A stretch of DNA of 34,875 nt from Candidatus Poribacteria bacterium (GTDB lineage Bacteria > Poribacteria > WGA-4E > B28-G17), in the NCBI GenBank assembly GCA_021162805.1, contig JAGGXZ010000192.1, positions 1 to 34,875 of the forward strand. Reading direction: 5' to 3'. Below are positions 7,672 through 16,267 of this stretch, piece by piece. The notes under the pieces are model-generated. The model was not told the origin of the DNA. It did no database searches and saw only the letters and a list, made by a program, of their open reading frames with translations. Both the position numbers and the translations under genes were made by a program. Numbering within the stretch: position 1 is the first letter of the stretch; the number at the start of each line of letters is the position of its first letter.

Positions 7672-9006
7672 ATGAAGGCAAAAGGGTTCAAGTTCATCTC
7701 AGCGGGCCTCCTCATGCTGGTGGCCCTTACCCTTTCCGGATATGCCAAGGAGGATGTCACTCTCACCATAATGTGGGCCGATTGGGAACCGGCTCATCTG
7801 CTTTTGAAACTGGCCAAGGATTTCACCAAGGAGACAGAGATCAAGGTTAGGGGCAACTTCGTCCCATGGCCACAGTATCACGATAAGATGTTCACCGAGT
7901 TCGCATCACACAGAACCAGCTTCGATCTCTGTCTGCCCGATAGCCAGTGGATCGGCGAGGCGGTGGAGGGAGGACATCTGCTGGATCTGACGGATTGGAT
8001 CAAGGAGAAGGTGGACCTGACCAACTATCCGGATATGGTGATGCGCTCCTACGGCGAGTATCCGGACGGATCGGGGAGATACTACGGCGTTCCAGGGCTG
8101 CTCGACTTCGTCCTGTTCGCCTACAGGAAAGATCTGTTCGATGATCCGAAGGAGAAGGCGGCGTTTAAGGAGAAGTACGGCTATGAGCTGGGAGTGCCCG
8201 AAACCTGGGAGCAGGTCAGGGACATAGCCGAGTTCTTCACCAGACCGGATAAAAACCTGTATGGGATAGCGCTCTGGCAGGCACCACTTGCTACCGCAGG
8301 TCTGGTGGACGAATTCCTAGGGCTTTTCTGGTCTAAGGGCGGTAGGCTCTGGAGCGGAAGGAAGGAGAAAAAGGTGGTGGGATATCTGAACGATGAGGCG
8401 GGATATGAAGCGGCTAAACTCTGGGCCGAGCTCTATAAATACCACCCCAAGGGCGCAGCTAATTACAGCGTCAGCGAGGTACTGACCGCCATGCAACAGG
8501 GATTGGTGGCCATGATCGCAACTTATGCCGCTTTCTACCCCGCCCTGCTGGACCCCGAAAAGAGTCTATACTACGATAAGATCGGATTTTTCACATCCCC
8601 GGCCGGGATCGATCCCTCAGGCAGAAAACACCATTACGTTCAGCTCGGCGGTCAGGGGATGTCCATCTCGGCATATACCCCTTATAAGGAGGAGTGCAAG
8701 AAATTCCTGGAGTGGTGGCTCAGAGAGGATACCCAGTGGAAGTTCGCCGAGGCGGGCCAGATAACACCCGATAAACGAGTGGTCGAGAATGATGAGTTCC
8801 TGAAGCTAGCCCCTATAAACAGGGTCGTGCGTGAAAGCCTGCCGTTGCTCAGGGACTTCTGGGAGATACCGGAGTATAACGAGATGGCCGAGTACATGTC
8901 CAGAAAGCTGAATCAGGTCTGCCTGGGACAGATCACTCCCAAGGAGGCGATGGACGATATAGCGAGAAAACACGAGGAGATCCTGAGGGCGAGAGGATAC
9001 TATTGA
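7672..9006 (+). CDS. ABC importer substrate-binding protein, sugar type (family 1)
   Basis: 444 residues with a Sec signal peptide (hydrophobic to about residue 23, cleavage plausible at SGYA|KED). The mature protein has the extracellular solute-binding family 1 pattern: TIMWADWEP, a hinge near FDLCLPDSQWIGEAVEGGHLLDLTDWI, and YYGVPGLLDFVLFAYRKDLFDDP, where relatives adopt a proposed sugar-contacting face. AAGGAGGG precedes the ATG. Two permeases follow at 9139 and 10034. The substrate is probably an oligosaccharide or polyol, by family only. No lipobox is seen. Confidence 0.88.
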   Translation: MKAKGFKFISAGLLMLVALTLSGYAKEDVTLTIMWADWEPAHLLLKLAKDFTKETEIKVRGNFVPWPQYHDKMFTEFASHRTSFDLCLPDSQWIGEAVEGGHLLDLTDWIKEKVDLTNYPDMVMRSYGEYPDGSGRYYGVPGLLDFVLFAYRKDLFDDPKEKAAFKEKYGYELGVPETWEQVRDIAEFFTRPDKNLYGIALWQAPLATAGLVDEFLGLFWSKGGRLWSGRKEKKVVGYLNDEAGYEAAKLWAELYKYHPKGAANYSVSEVLTAMQQGLVAMIATYAAFYPALLDPEKSLYYDKIGFFTSPAGIDPSGRKHHYVQLGGQGMSISAYTPYKEECKKFLEWWLREDTQWKFAEAGQITPDKRVVENDEFLKLAPINRVVRESLPLLRDFWEIPEYNEMAEYMSRKLNQVCLGQITPKEAMDDIARKHEEILRARGYY

Positions 9007-9015
9007 TATAACTTA

Positions 9016-9036
9016 AGGGGCGGAAATTCCGCCCCT
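9016..9036. promoter_or_regulatory. Intercistronic hairpin between binding-protein and permease genes
   Basis: AGGGGCGGAA-A-TTCCGCCCCT is a perfect 10-bp inverted repeat 10 bases after the binding-protein stop; the RNA stem would be GC-rich with loop AAATT. There is no U-tract, so it is not a standard terminator. In other importer operons such stems protect the upstream mRNA and leave less permease than binding protein; that role here is inference. Confidence 0.6.
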
Positions 9037-9138
9037 GATTGCCCGTTGTATTTGGTTCCGCTGGGGTGAGATGGAAGCTGACGATTTCGATCTATCGGAG
9101 TATGAAAAAGCCGTTTCTATCGTAGGCGGAGGGGCAAG

Positions 9139-10029
9139 ATGCTGGATAAAATCGGTGGGAAGGTTAGCGATAGAGCGTTGAAATGGATCTTCCTGATACC
9201 AACTTTCCTTCTCCTTCTCTTCATCGTTATCTTCCCCTTGATATGGTCCCTGGGATTGAGCTTCTGCGATTATAACGCCGCCAGAGGCGGCTCGCCTAGG
9301 TTCGTGGGTCTTGCCAATTACAGACATATTCTCTCATCGAGAGAGGTTTGGGAAAGATTCGCCATAACCGGCAAGTATGTTGCCTTGGCCGTCCTCGGGG
9401 AATTCATAATCGGCTTCACGCTGGCCCTGCTTTTGAACAGGGAGTTTTACGGCAAGGGGCTCATCACGACCCTCTTCCTTCTGCCGATGATGTTTTCCCC
9501 GGTGGTGATAGGGACGTTCTTCAGACTTATGCTCGATGCTAACTGGGGGATAGTGGATTATCTCCTCCATAAACTCGGCCTGCCCAAGATCGCCTGGACG
9601 AGCAGCCCGAAGTTCGCCATCTATTCCCTCGTGATATGCGACGTTTGGATTTGGACGCCTTTCATGTTGTTGATGTCATTGGCGGGGCTTTCGACCGTGC
9701 CGAGATATCTCTATGAGGCGGCCGAGATCGACAGGGCGTCGTGGTGGTTTAAGTTCAGATATATCACCCTACCGCACATCGCGCCTCTCCTGATCCTGGC
9801 TCTTCTCTTCAGGAGCATGGACGCGTTGAGATTCTTCGACAAGGTATATGTGTTGACCGGGGGAGGCCCCGGGGAGATAACACAGACCGTCCCCTACTAC
9901 ATCTATAAGGTCGCTTTCTCCTACTGGCGCACGGGCGAGTCGTGCGCCCTGGCCTACATCCTGGTGATAATGATCATAGGCCTAAGCTCCATCTACATCC
10001 ACTATCTCAATAGACTCAGCGCGAGGTGA
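9139..10029 (+). CDS. ABC importer permease, MalF-like
   Basis: 296 residues with six predicted membrane segments; the first (WIFLIPTFLLLLFIVIFPL) and the LANYRHIL loop are typical of sugar permeases of the MalF/UgpA group. The cytoplasmic EAA loop is YEAAEIDRASWWFKFRYITLPHIAP (about residues 192-216). Start ATG at 9139 has GGAGGGG seven bases upstream. It pairs with the permease at 10034, four bases downstream. No ATPase gene lies in this cluster, so a shared MsmX/UgpC-type ATPase elsewhere is probable. Confidence 0.9.
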   Translation: MLDKIGGKVSDRALKWIFLIPTFLLLLFIVIFPLIWSLGLSFCDYNAARGGSPRFVGLANYRHILSSREVWERFAITGKYVALAVLGEFIIGFTLALLLNREFYGKGLITTLFLLPMMFSPVVIGTFFRLMLDANWGIVDYLLHKLGLPKIAWTSSPKFAIYSLVICDVWIWTPFMLLMSLAGLSTVPRYLYEAAEIDRASWWFKFRYITLPHIAPLLILALLFRSMDALRFFDKVYVLTGGGPGEITQTVPYYIYKVAFSYWRTGESCALAYILVIMIIGLSSIYIHYLNRLSAR

Positions 10030-10033
10030 GAGG

Positions 10034-10876
10034 ATGAGCTTCAAAAATAAGGAGAAGCTTATAAGGCTAATGATAACGATATTGCTTTCAATCCTGGTGG
10101 TGATCTACCTCTTCCCGGTCTACTGGATGGTCTCAACAGCGACGAAGACCAGGATAGATGCCCTATCCATCCCCCCCAAATGGATATACAAACCGACCTT
10201 CATACATTTCAAGAGGATCTTTTCAAGTGAGGGCGGAACCTCCTTCCCACACCAGCTCTTTAACAGCTTTCTCGTATCCTTCATCAGCACCGGGTTGGTG
10301 GTGCTCATAGGATCGCTCTCGGCCTACGTCTTTTCGAGGTTCGAGCTTAAAGGGAAGGACGATCTCCTCTTTTTCATTCTATCGACGAGGATGCTGCCGC
10401 CTATAGTGGTGATAATACCGCTGGTGGTGATGTACAGGACGATAGGGCTTTTCGATACCAGGTTGGGGCTTGTGATCGCCTATACCGTTTTCAACCTCGC
10501 GTTCGCCGTCTGGATGATGAAGAGCTTTATAGACGAAATACCCAGGGAGTATGAGGAGGCGGCGATGATAGACGGGTATTCCCGCTTCCAGGCCTTCTTC
10601 AAGTTTATCCTGCCGGAGATGCGCACCGGCATGGTAGCAACGGCCATATTCAGCCTGATAATGTCGTGGAACGAGTTCAGCTTCGCCCTGCTCCTGACCG
10701 CCGACAGGGCCAGGACGGCTCCTCCCTCTATAGCGCAATCGATGGGCACATCAGGGACTAACTGGGGTCATATCGCCGCCGGATCGCTTCTAATGGTCAT
10801 TCCCGTTGTGATCTTCACCTTCCTGCTGCGTAAGCATCTGCTGAGGGGATTCACCTTCGGCGTGATAAAGGAGTGA
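10034..10876 (+). CDS. ABC importer permease, MalG-like
   Basis: 280 residues and six predicted membrane segments. N-terminal features ([15 protein letters not shown], then [16 protein letters not shown]) match the MalG/UgpE group. The EAA loop is [24 protein letters not shown] (near residue 174), and the C-terminus ([15 protein letters not shown]) is the standard family ending. It starts four bases after the MalF-like stop, so the two are almost certainly co-translated. It ends two bases from the stop of the convergent radical SAM gene, with no terminator visible between them. Confidence 0.9.
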   Translation: MSFKNKEKLIRLMITILLSILVVIYLFPVYWMVSTATKTRIDALSIPPKWIYKPTFIHFKRIFSSEGGTSFPHQLFNSFLVSFISTGLVVLIGSLSAYVFSRFELKGKDDLLFFILSTRMLPPIVVIIPLVVMYRTIGLFDTRLGLVIAYTVFNLAFAVWMMKSFIDEIPREYEEAAMIDGYSRFQAFFKFILPEMRTGMVATAIFSLIMSWNEFSFALLLTADRARTAPPSIAQSMGTSGTNWGHIAAGSLLMVIPVVIFTFLLRKHLLRGFTFGVIKE

Positions 10877-10878
10877 GG

Positions 10879-12021
10879 TTAACTCCACACCCCCGGTATC
10901 TCCCAGCCGCAGTATTTGCATTTGCCGCCCACCACGTTGTTCTTGACCACGAAGAACCCCATCCTCTGTATGAGAAGTCTGCCGCAGTTCGGACAATAGG
11001 TGTTATTGGCCTTATGGGTGGGGGATATGTTCCCCAGATACACATATCTGAGGCCGACCTTCATCGCCTCCTCCCGCGCCTTTTCCAGCGTGCCCATTGG
11101 CGTAGGCGGAAGGCTTTTGAGCTGATACATCGGATAGAACCTGGAGAAATGAAGCGGCACATCCGGCCCCAGCTCGTCCATCACCCAGCTTGCGAGATCA
11201 TGGAACTCCTCCACCGTATCGTTCAAAGTGGGCACGACGAGATCGACTATCTCAAGCCATATCCCCTTCCGCTTTATGGTTTTTATCGTGTTCAAAACCG
11301 GTTGTAGCTGACCGCTGCATATCTCGCGGTAGAACTTATCCCTGAAGGCTTTGAGGTCTATCTTGATGGCATCCACCGTCTCGCAAAGCTGCTCAAGCGG
11401 TTTCTGGTTTATGTATCCGGCACTGACCACGACGTTCTTGATCCCCTCCTGCCGTCCCACTCGAGCGGTGTCATACATATATTCGTAGAAGACGGTCGGC
11501 TCGGCATACGTGTAGGCTATGGATCTGCATCCGTTCTGCCTGGCGTATCGAACCACGTCTTCGGGCGGGAGATAGACGTTATCCGTCTGTTCAGGCCGGC
11601 GCTGGGATATCTCCCAGTTCTGACAGTACTTACAGTTGAAGTTGCATCCGGCGGTGGAGATCGAAAATGCGGTCGTAGCCGGAAGGAAATGATAAAAGGG
11701 TTTCTTCTCTATGGGATCGACATGCACGGCGCATGGATTTCCGTATACCAGCGTGTAATATATACCCTTATGGTTTTCGCGAACGCCGCACCATCCCCGT
11801 TCTCTATCACCTATAACACACTCCCTTGGGCAAAGCACGCATTTGATCCGCTCGTTGGGCAGCTTCTCGTAGAACATCGCCTCCTTAGTGACGAATACAT
11901 GTTTCCCGTCAGCAAGGTTTACGCCTTTCCCTCCGGCGAGGGCGACCTCACCGAGGGAGATCAAAAGCGGACAGGCGGAGGAGAGCCTGAGGAACTCCCT
12001 GCGCGTCATGCCTTTAGCCAT
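10879..12021 (-). CDS. amrS: AmmeMemoRadiSam-type radical SAM protein (AmrS-like), Tat signal
   Basis: About 380 residues. It starts with a twin-arginine signal (MTRREFLRLSSACPLL), so the folded enzyme would be exported, unusual for a SAM enzyme. A first Cys cluster (CVLCPRECVIGDRERGWCGV) is followed by the radical SAM motif CNFNCKYCQNW, then PflA-like segments (AYTYAEPTVFYEY, AIKIDLKAF) and a C-terminal zinc ribbon (CPNCG...CKYCG) ending GVWS. This matches the AmmeMemoRadiSam radical SAM family, whose reaction is not settled. The usual AmrA/AmrB (Memo) partners are not in the window. ATG at 12021 is preferred to a TTG at 12063; AAAAGGGGTGA overlapping the upstream stop serves as ribosome site. 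Second gene of a minus-strand pair. Confidence 0.8.
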   Translation of the reverse strand: MAKGMTRREFLRLSSACPLLISLGEVALAGGKGVNLADGKHVFVTKEAMFYEKLPNERIKCVLCPRECVIGDRERGWCGVRENHKGIYYTLVYGNPCAVHVDPIEKKPFYHFLPATTAFSISTAGCNFNCKYCQNWEISQRRPEQTDNVYLPPEDVVRYARQNGCRSIAYTYAEPTVFYEYMYDTARVGRQEGIKNVVVSAGYINQKPLEQLCETVDAIKIDLKAFRDKFYREICSGQLQPVLNTIKTIKRKGIWLEIVDLVVPTLNDTVEEFHDLASWVMDELGPDVPLHFSRFYPMYQLKSLPPTPMGTLEKAREEAMKVGLRYVYLGNISPTHKANNTYCPNCGRLLIQRMGFFVVKNNVVGGKCKYCGWEIPGVWS

Positions 12022-12028
12022 GAAAGGT

Positions 12029-12808
12029 TCACCCCTTTTTTCTGTAATCCGGACTGATATCAACCAGCCTTTTCATCACCTCAACGGCGTGCCATCCGTC
12101 GGTTCGAGGTCTCTCACGTGAACGGATACAATCCAGGAAATGTTGACACTCCATCATGAGGATATCGGTCTGATTTTTGGGATCGAGAAAATCCCACGTC
12201 AGCTCATGCTCCCTCCCGCTGGATTCCCTCGTGCGAAGGGTAAAGGTTCGGCGGTTCACGTCCGCCTTATCATCGGCCTTCACCTGCATTTTCCCCGCCG
12301 GAACCCCTAAAGCGACTCCCAGGGCGATCATATGCACGCCGAAATTCCAATAGGGGTTCAGCAGCTTCTCCGGCGTGGAGGTTTTCAGGAAACATGCTTC
12401 CCCACCGATCGGCTCTCCGGGAAGTGAACTCAAGGCATCGAAGCCGGAGCCATAGCACAGGATATGACCGACCAACATAACCCGTCCCCTCTCGTCCGCA
12501 AGCCTTGCCAGGGTAATCGCTTCATCGACCGAGAGGGTTACGGGCTTTTCCACGAAGAGATCCCTGCCGGCTTCCAGCACCTTCCGGCTCAGCTCATAAT
12601 GCGCGGCCGGAGGAGCGGCCACGACCACCGCATCGCTCTCCCCTATGATCCGATCGATATCCTCGCTGAAGCGGGCGTTACACTGTTGACGAAGCATATC
12701 CCTGTTCCGATGCCCGTAGACCAGGTGAAGCACGCCTAAGGAGTGAAACTTGGAGACGAGGTTTTTGCCCCATCTTCCGGAACCGATAACGGAAACCCTG
12801 AGATCCAT
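12029..12808 (-). CDS. Gfo/Idh/MocA family oxidoreductase
   Basis: 259 residues. An N-terminal Rossmann fold shows RVSVIGSGRWGKN, then DAVVVAAPPAAHYELSRKVLEAGRDLFVEKPVTLS with the family EKP motif whose Lys is catalytic. The second domain contains NPYWNFGVHMIALGVALG, where the His-containing segment normally lies. It is shorter than the typical 330-380 residues, with a compact C-terminal sheet domain, but shows no frameshift. It probably oxidises or reduces a sugar or cyclitol with NAD(P). ATG at 12808 has GGGAGGGG upstream, and the gene is first in a pair with the AmrS-like gene. Substrate unknown. Confidence 0.82.
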   Translation of the reverse strand: MDLRVSVIGSGRWGKNLVSKFHSLGVLHLVYGHRNRDMLRQQCNARFSEDIDRIIGESDAVVVAAPPAAHYELSRKVLEAGRDLFVEKPVTLSVDEAITLARLADERGRVMLVGHILCYGSGFDALSSLPGEPIGGEACFLKTSTPEKLLNPYWNFGVHMIALGVALGVPAGKMQVKADDKADVNRRTFTLRTRESSGREHELTWDFLDPKNQTDILMMECQHFLDCIRSRERPRTDGWHAVEVMKRLVDISPDYRKKG

Positions 12809-12839
12809 TCCATACCCCTCCCTTCAACTATGTCGTCGT

Positions 12840-12855
12840 CCATAGCCTGCTATGG
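12840..12855. promoter_or_regulatory. Palindrome in the oxidoreductase leader
   Basis: CCATAGC-CT-GCTATGG is a perfect 7-bp inverted repeat, 32 bases upstream of the oxidoreductase start and well downstream of its predicted promoter. It could be an operator or a leader hairpin. Confidence 0.35.
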
Positions 12856-12944
12856 CGGCGAAGATGGCCACCTTAAACGCCGTGAGCCAGGATATAGATC
12901 TGGCTATCAGACCCTACTCAACGGTTCCCGTGAATTTTACATTA

Positions 12945-12973
12945 ATTTTAAACCTCATCCCTCCGGTTTTCAA
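12945..12973 (-). promoter_or_regulatory. Predicted sigma70-type promoter for oxidoreductase-amrS
   Basis: On the minus strand, TTGAAA (12973-12968), exactly 17 bases, then TAAAAT (12950-12945): five of six matches in both boxes. The leader would be about 130 bases and would contain the palindrome at 12840. Confidence 0.6.
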
Positions 12974-13010
12974 CCTCTGACTCGAACGCTCGAACGATTC
13001 GCCCCAGGTC

Positions 13011-13040
13011 TTGACATATATCCTCAACGTATGGCACAAT
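13011..13040 (+). promoter_or_regulatory. Predicted promoter of the kinase-importer-ftsEX operon
   Basis: Perfect TTGACA at 13011-13016, 18 bases, then CACAAT at 13035-13040 (four of six). It is divergent from the promoter at 12945-12973, with the two -35 boxes 37 bases apart. It is the only promoter I can support ahead of 13080-20284. Confidence 0.5.
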
Positions 13041-13079
13041 ATAACCGTTCACCACCTTAAGGCGAAGGATGTGATCCGT

Positions 13080-13211
13080 ATGGATTTCTCCCAATTACAA
13101 AGGCGTAAAAGGGGGTCCTGGACCAGGGTGATACTCTACCTCGTTATGTTGATCATCGTGGTCCTAATCATGCTTAAATCGGAGGCTTTGGTCAAGCTTC
13201 TCATCAGATAA
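13080..13211 (+). CDS. Small single-pass membrane protein (unknown)
   Basis: A 43-residue ORF from ATG at 13080: a basic N-terminus (LQRRKRGSWTR), one membrane helix of about 19 residues (VILYLVMLIIVVLIMLKS) and a short tail. GAAGGA lies about ten bases upstream. A longer in-frame version from 13011 would begin inside the promoter and is unlikely. It ends 16 bases before the histidine kinase start. I do not recognise a family. Positive-inside topology suggests the N-terminus is cytoplasmic. It could be an accessory of the otherwise soluble kinase, but that is only a guess from position. Confidence 0.5.
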   Translation: MDFSQLQRRKRGSWTRVILYLVMLIIVVLIMLKSEALVKLLIR

Positions 13212-13227
13212 AGGGAGGCGGAGTTGC

Positions 13228-14940
13228 ATGAGCTGCTGGAAGGTTCGAGACTGCAGACAAACGGAGTGTGAGGGATATGGAAGGAAAATGGACTTCTGTT
13301 GGTTCTCGAATTCAAGTTGCGATAGAGGAGGGGATATCTCCTTCAAGGAGAGGTTCTCCAAATACTGCCTGGAGTGTGATCTATTTTCGAGATACCTTGA
13401 GGAAAAGATAGGCGGCCCGGTGGAGGTTTTGAATTTGATCAGGGATATCGTCGGCCGAATCAACAGATGTGACACCACGCTTGAGGACGCTTATTTCAGA
13501 TTGCAGCATCTCTCCGAGAAGCTCTCTCAATTATATGAGCTCAGCGACCTGATGTTGAGCTCCCTCAACGTCGATAGGGTCCTCTACATCATCCTCACGG
13601 CGGTCACCTCGGGTCAGGCGTTAGGGCTGAACAGGGCCTTCCTGTTCATCGTCGATGATGAGGAGAAAAGGCTTAAGGGCAAAATGGCCGTTGGACCGAT
13701 AGACCTCAACGAAGCCAGCAGGATATGGTCTGAGCTGAGCTCAAGGCCCATGAGCATTCAGGAGATAGTGGAGGAGTATGAAAAACGCCCGCCTACCGAG
13801 CAGAATAGAGCTATAAACGAGATCATCCAGGGCATCTCCATACCATTGGACCAAACCGATTCAGTCCTGACGAGATCCATCATAGAGAAAGCCAGTTTCA
13901 ACAATATAAAGGTTGAGGAATGTTCGGAACGGGACAGAGAGCTAATGGGAAAACTCGGCAGCACGATGATAACGGTTGTGCCGCTTCTCACCCGCGATAA
14001 AGCTATAGGTGCGCTGATGGTCGATAACTTCGTCACAAACCGTCCCGTCACCGATGAGGATCTGGAACTCCTCAAGCTCTACGCCAATTACGCCGCCCTG
14101 GCTATAGTGAACGCCTCGCTGTATGAGAGCCTCGAAAAACGGATGAGGGAGCTGGAGGAAGCCTACGATACACTGCAGCAACAGGAGAAGCAGCTTATAG
14201 AATCGGAGAAATTCGCCGCCATGGGCAAGATGGCGGCCAGCATAGCACACGAGATCAAGAACCCTCTCGTCTCGATAGGGGGATTTGCCAGATTGGTATA
14301 CAGAAAGGTAGAGGATCAGGCCAGCAAGGAGTCGCTTCAAATCGTCATCAACGAGACCGTTCGGCTGGAAAATCTGCTGCAAAATATACTCTCCTTCGCC
14401 CGACCGCCCGAACCTAAACTTGAAAGAAAAGACGTAAATCAGCTCGTCTCAACCATTGTGCCTCTGGTCCAGCAGGAGGTGCAGGAACTGGAAAGTGAGA
14501 TAGAGATAGAGCTCGATCTATACCCCGGCAAAATCGAGGTGGAATTCGACGAGGGGTTGATCAAGCAGGTACTTTTGAATCTCTGCAGAAATGCCGTCCA
14601 GGCCATGCCTGACGGTGGAAAACTGTCCATTAAAACCGGTATCAGGGGCAATTTCGCCCAGATCGTGGTATCCGATACCGGCGTCGGAATCCCGAAGCAT
14701 CTGCTTAACTCGCTCTTCACCCCCTTCTTCACCACCAAAAGCACCGGAACCGGTCTCGGCTTGGCCGTGGCCAAACAGGTGGTCGTTAAACACGGCGGGT
14801 TTATAGACGTGGAGAGCGAGGAAAACGCCGGAAGCACATTTACGGTTAACCTTCCGATGGAGAGGAGAGATGAAGCTCAGAAAACTGATAGTTCTATCCT
14901 TGACCCTCGCTATGATAACGTCCCTGGGATGCGGGGGTAA
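13228..14940 (+). CDS. Histidine kinase with two-CW and GAF domains
   Basis: 570 residues, no membrane segments. The N-terminus is cysteine-rich (SCWKVRDCRQTEC...FCWF...YCLEC) and resembles the two-CW domain, probably metal binding. A GAF domain occupies roughly residues 95-295. A coiled coil (about 295-325) leads to HisKA with H341 (AHEIKNPL), then HATPase_c with N box LLNLCRNAVQAM, G1 DTGVGIP and G2 GTGLGLA. Normal kinases would stop near VNLPMERR; this one carries about 20 extra residues that overlap the next gene by 71 bases. GGAGG precedes the ATG. No response regulator gene lies nearby. Being first in an operon with a binding protein and permease suggests it senses something linked to that import system. 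Confidence 0.9.
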   Translation: MSCWKVRDCRQTECEGYGRKMDFCWFSNSSCDRGGDISFKERFSKYCLECDLFSRYLEEKIGGPVEVLNLIRDIVGRINRCDTTLEDAYFRLQHLSEKLSQLYELSDLMLSSLNVDRVLYIILTAVTSGQALGLNRAFLFIVDDEEKRLKGKMAVGPIDLNEASRIWSELSSRPMSIQEIVEEYEKRPPTEQNRAINEIIQGISIPLDQTDSVLTRSIIEKASFNNIKVEECSERDRELMGKLGSTMITVVPLLTRDKAIGALMVDNFVTNRPVTDEDLELLKLYANYAALAIVNASLYESLEKRMRELEEAYDTLQQQEKQLIESEKFAAMGKMAASIAHEIKNPLVSIGGFARLVYRKVEDQASKESLQIVINETVRLENLLQNILSFARPPEPKLERKDVNQLVSTIVPLVQQEVQELESEIEIELDLYPGKIEVEFDEGLIKQVLLNLCRNAVQAMPDGGKLSIKTGIRGNFAQIVVSDTGVGIPKHLLNSLFTPFFTTKSTGTGLGLAVAKQVVVKHGGFIDVESEENAGSTFTVNLPMERRDEAQKTDSSILDPRYDNVPGMRG

Positions 14941-16219
14941 AGGGAAAGAGGGGAAGGTCAAAGCCGATCTGGTTATCATCTCACCGCATCCCGAAACCAT
15001 AAAGGTGGAGTTCACAAACGCTTTTAAGAGATGGTATAAGGAGAAGTTCGGCAGGGAAGTGAACATAGAATGGCTCGACCAGGGAGGAACCTCGGACGAC
15101 CTCAGATACGTCAGATCGGAATTTCAGAGAAACCCTCAGGGTATAGGCATAGATATCTTCTTCGGCGGAGGCACCTCGCCCTTTCTGGTGATGGCCGAGG
15201 AGGGATTGCTGCAACCCTATAAGCTCCCGAACGAGATTTTATCCAGGATCCCACAGAACGTGCATGGCGTGCCGATATACGATCCCCAATACCGATGGTA
15301 TGGCGCTGTGCTTTCAGGGTTCGGGATAATGGTCAATAAGATCGTCGTCTCACGCATGAACCTCCCGAAGGTGGAGAGATGGGAGGATCTGGGTGATCCC
15401 GGACTTCTCGACCAGGTCTCGGCAGCCGATCCGCGTAAAAGCGGCAGCGCTCATATGATGTTCGAGCTTATCCTCCAGAGCACCGGCTGGCAAAAGGGAT
15501 GGGAGATCATCACGAGGCTCGGCGGCAACGCCAGGACGTTTACGACAGGCAGCAATGAGGCCGTCAAGGATGTCAGCACCGGCCAGGCGGCATATGCCCT
15601 CGCCATAGATTTCTATGCCTACACGCAGATGAACGCCGTGGGCGAGGACAAAATCGGATATATCGTCCCGAAAGGATGTGTGGTCTATAACGCCGATTCG
15701 ATCGCCATCCTCAAGGGCGCGCCTCATCTCGATCTGGCTCAAAAGTTCGTCCAGTTCGTGATGTCAGAGCGCGGACAGAAACTGTGGATGCTTAAACCCG
15801 GCGATCCGGAAGGGCCGGAGAAATTCAGCCTCTTCAGATCCAGCGTCATCCCCTCGCTCTACGACGAGCTAGCCGGAAGAACGGTCATAAGGATCAACCC
15901 CTTCAAAACCGAGAGCATATTCCAATACGATGCCGAAAAGGGCGGTATCAGATGGACCCTTGTCAACGACCTGATCGGCGCCATGATCATAGACACACAT
16001 GACGAACTCGTCCAGGCATGGAAGGCGATTATAAAGGGAGGAATGAGGGAAAAGGCGCTTGAAGAGTTGGTCAGATGTCCGATAACTGAGGACGAAGCCA
16101 TGAAGCTGGCAAGGGAGAAATGGAAGGATCAAGCCTTCCGGAACACCAAGATAACTGAGTGGACGAATTTCGCCCGCGAAAAGTACGCCAAGGCCCAGAA
16201 ACTGGCCGAGACACCGTAA
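14870..16219 (+). CDS. AfuA/FutA-type ABC substrate-binding lipoprotein
   Basis: 449 residues. A lipoprotein signal peptide ends in ITSLG|C21GG, so the protein is membrane-anchored by lipid. The mature sequence matches the COG1840 (ferric ion and related) binding proteins: LVIISPHPETIKVEFTNAF, GIDIFFGGGTSPF, WYGAVLSGFGIMVNK, DLGDPGLLDQVSAADPRKSGSAHMMFE and AYALAIDFYAY. The ligand may be ferric iron, but the subgroup also takes other oxyanions or organics, so this is open. GGAGAGGAG is directly upstream of the ATG, supporting a start 71 bases inside the kinase gene. The fused permease follows after 48 bases. Confidence 0.87.
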   Translation: MKLRKLIVLSLTLAMITSLGCGGKGKEGKVKADLVIISPHPETIKVEFTNAFKRWYKEKFGREVNIEWLDQGGTSDDLRYVRSEFQRNPQGIGIDIFFGGGTSPFLVMAEEGLLQPYKLPNEILSRIPQNVHGVPIYDPQYRWYGAVLSGFGIMVNKIVVSRMNLPKVERWEDLGDPGLLDQVSAADPRKSGSAHMMFELILQSTGWQKGWEIITRLGGNARTFTTGSNEAVKDVSTGQAAYALAIDFYAYTQMNAVGEDKIGYIVPKGCVVYNADSIAILKGAPHLDLAQKFVQFVMSERGQKLWMLKPGDPEGPEKFSLFRSSVIPSLYDELAGRTVIRINPFKTESIFQYDAEKGGIRWTLVNDLIGAMIIDTHDELVQAWKAIIKGGMREKALEELVRCPITEDEAMKLAREKWKDQAFRNTKITEWTNFAREKYAKAQKLAETP

Positions 16220-16267
16220 GGACAGATATCATCTCCTCGGACCAGACGACGATAACCAGGGGTTAAA

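Noticed and set aside
9071-9181. A 36-codon ORF with GGGGTGAG upstream, overlapping the first permease start.
   Set aside because: It overlaps the permease gene by 43 bases, has no recognisable motif, and the permease has its own good ribosome site; too weak to annotate.
10879-12021. Pyruvate formate-lyase activating enzyme.
   Set aside because: It has a PflA-like core, but the Tat signal, first Cys cluster and C-terminal zinc ribbon fit the AmmeMemoRadiSam radical SAM family better, and no glycyl radical enzyme gene is nearby.
13011-13079. A longer start for the small membrane protein (66 codons from ATT/ATG-like codons upstream).
   Set aside because: The extension begins inside the predicted TTGACA/CACAAT promoter and lacks a ribosome site.
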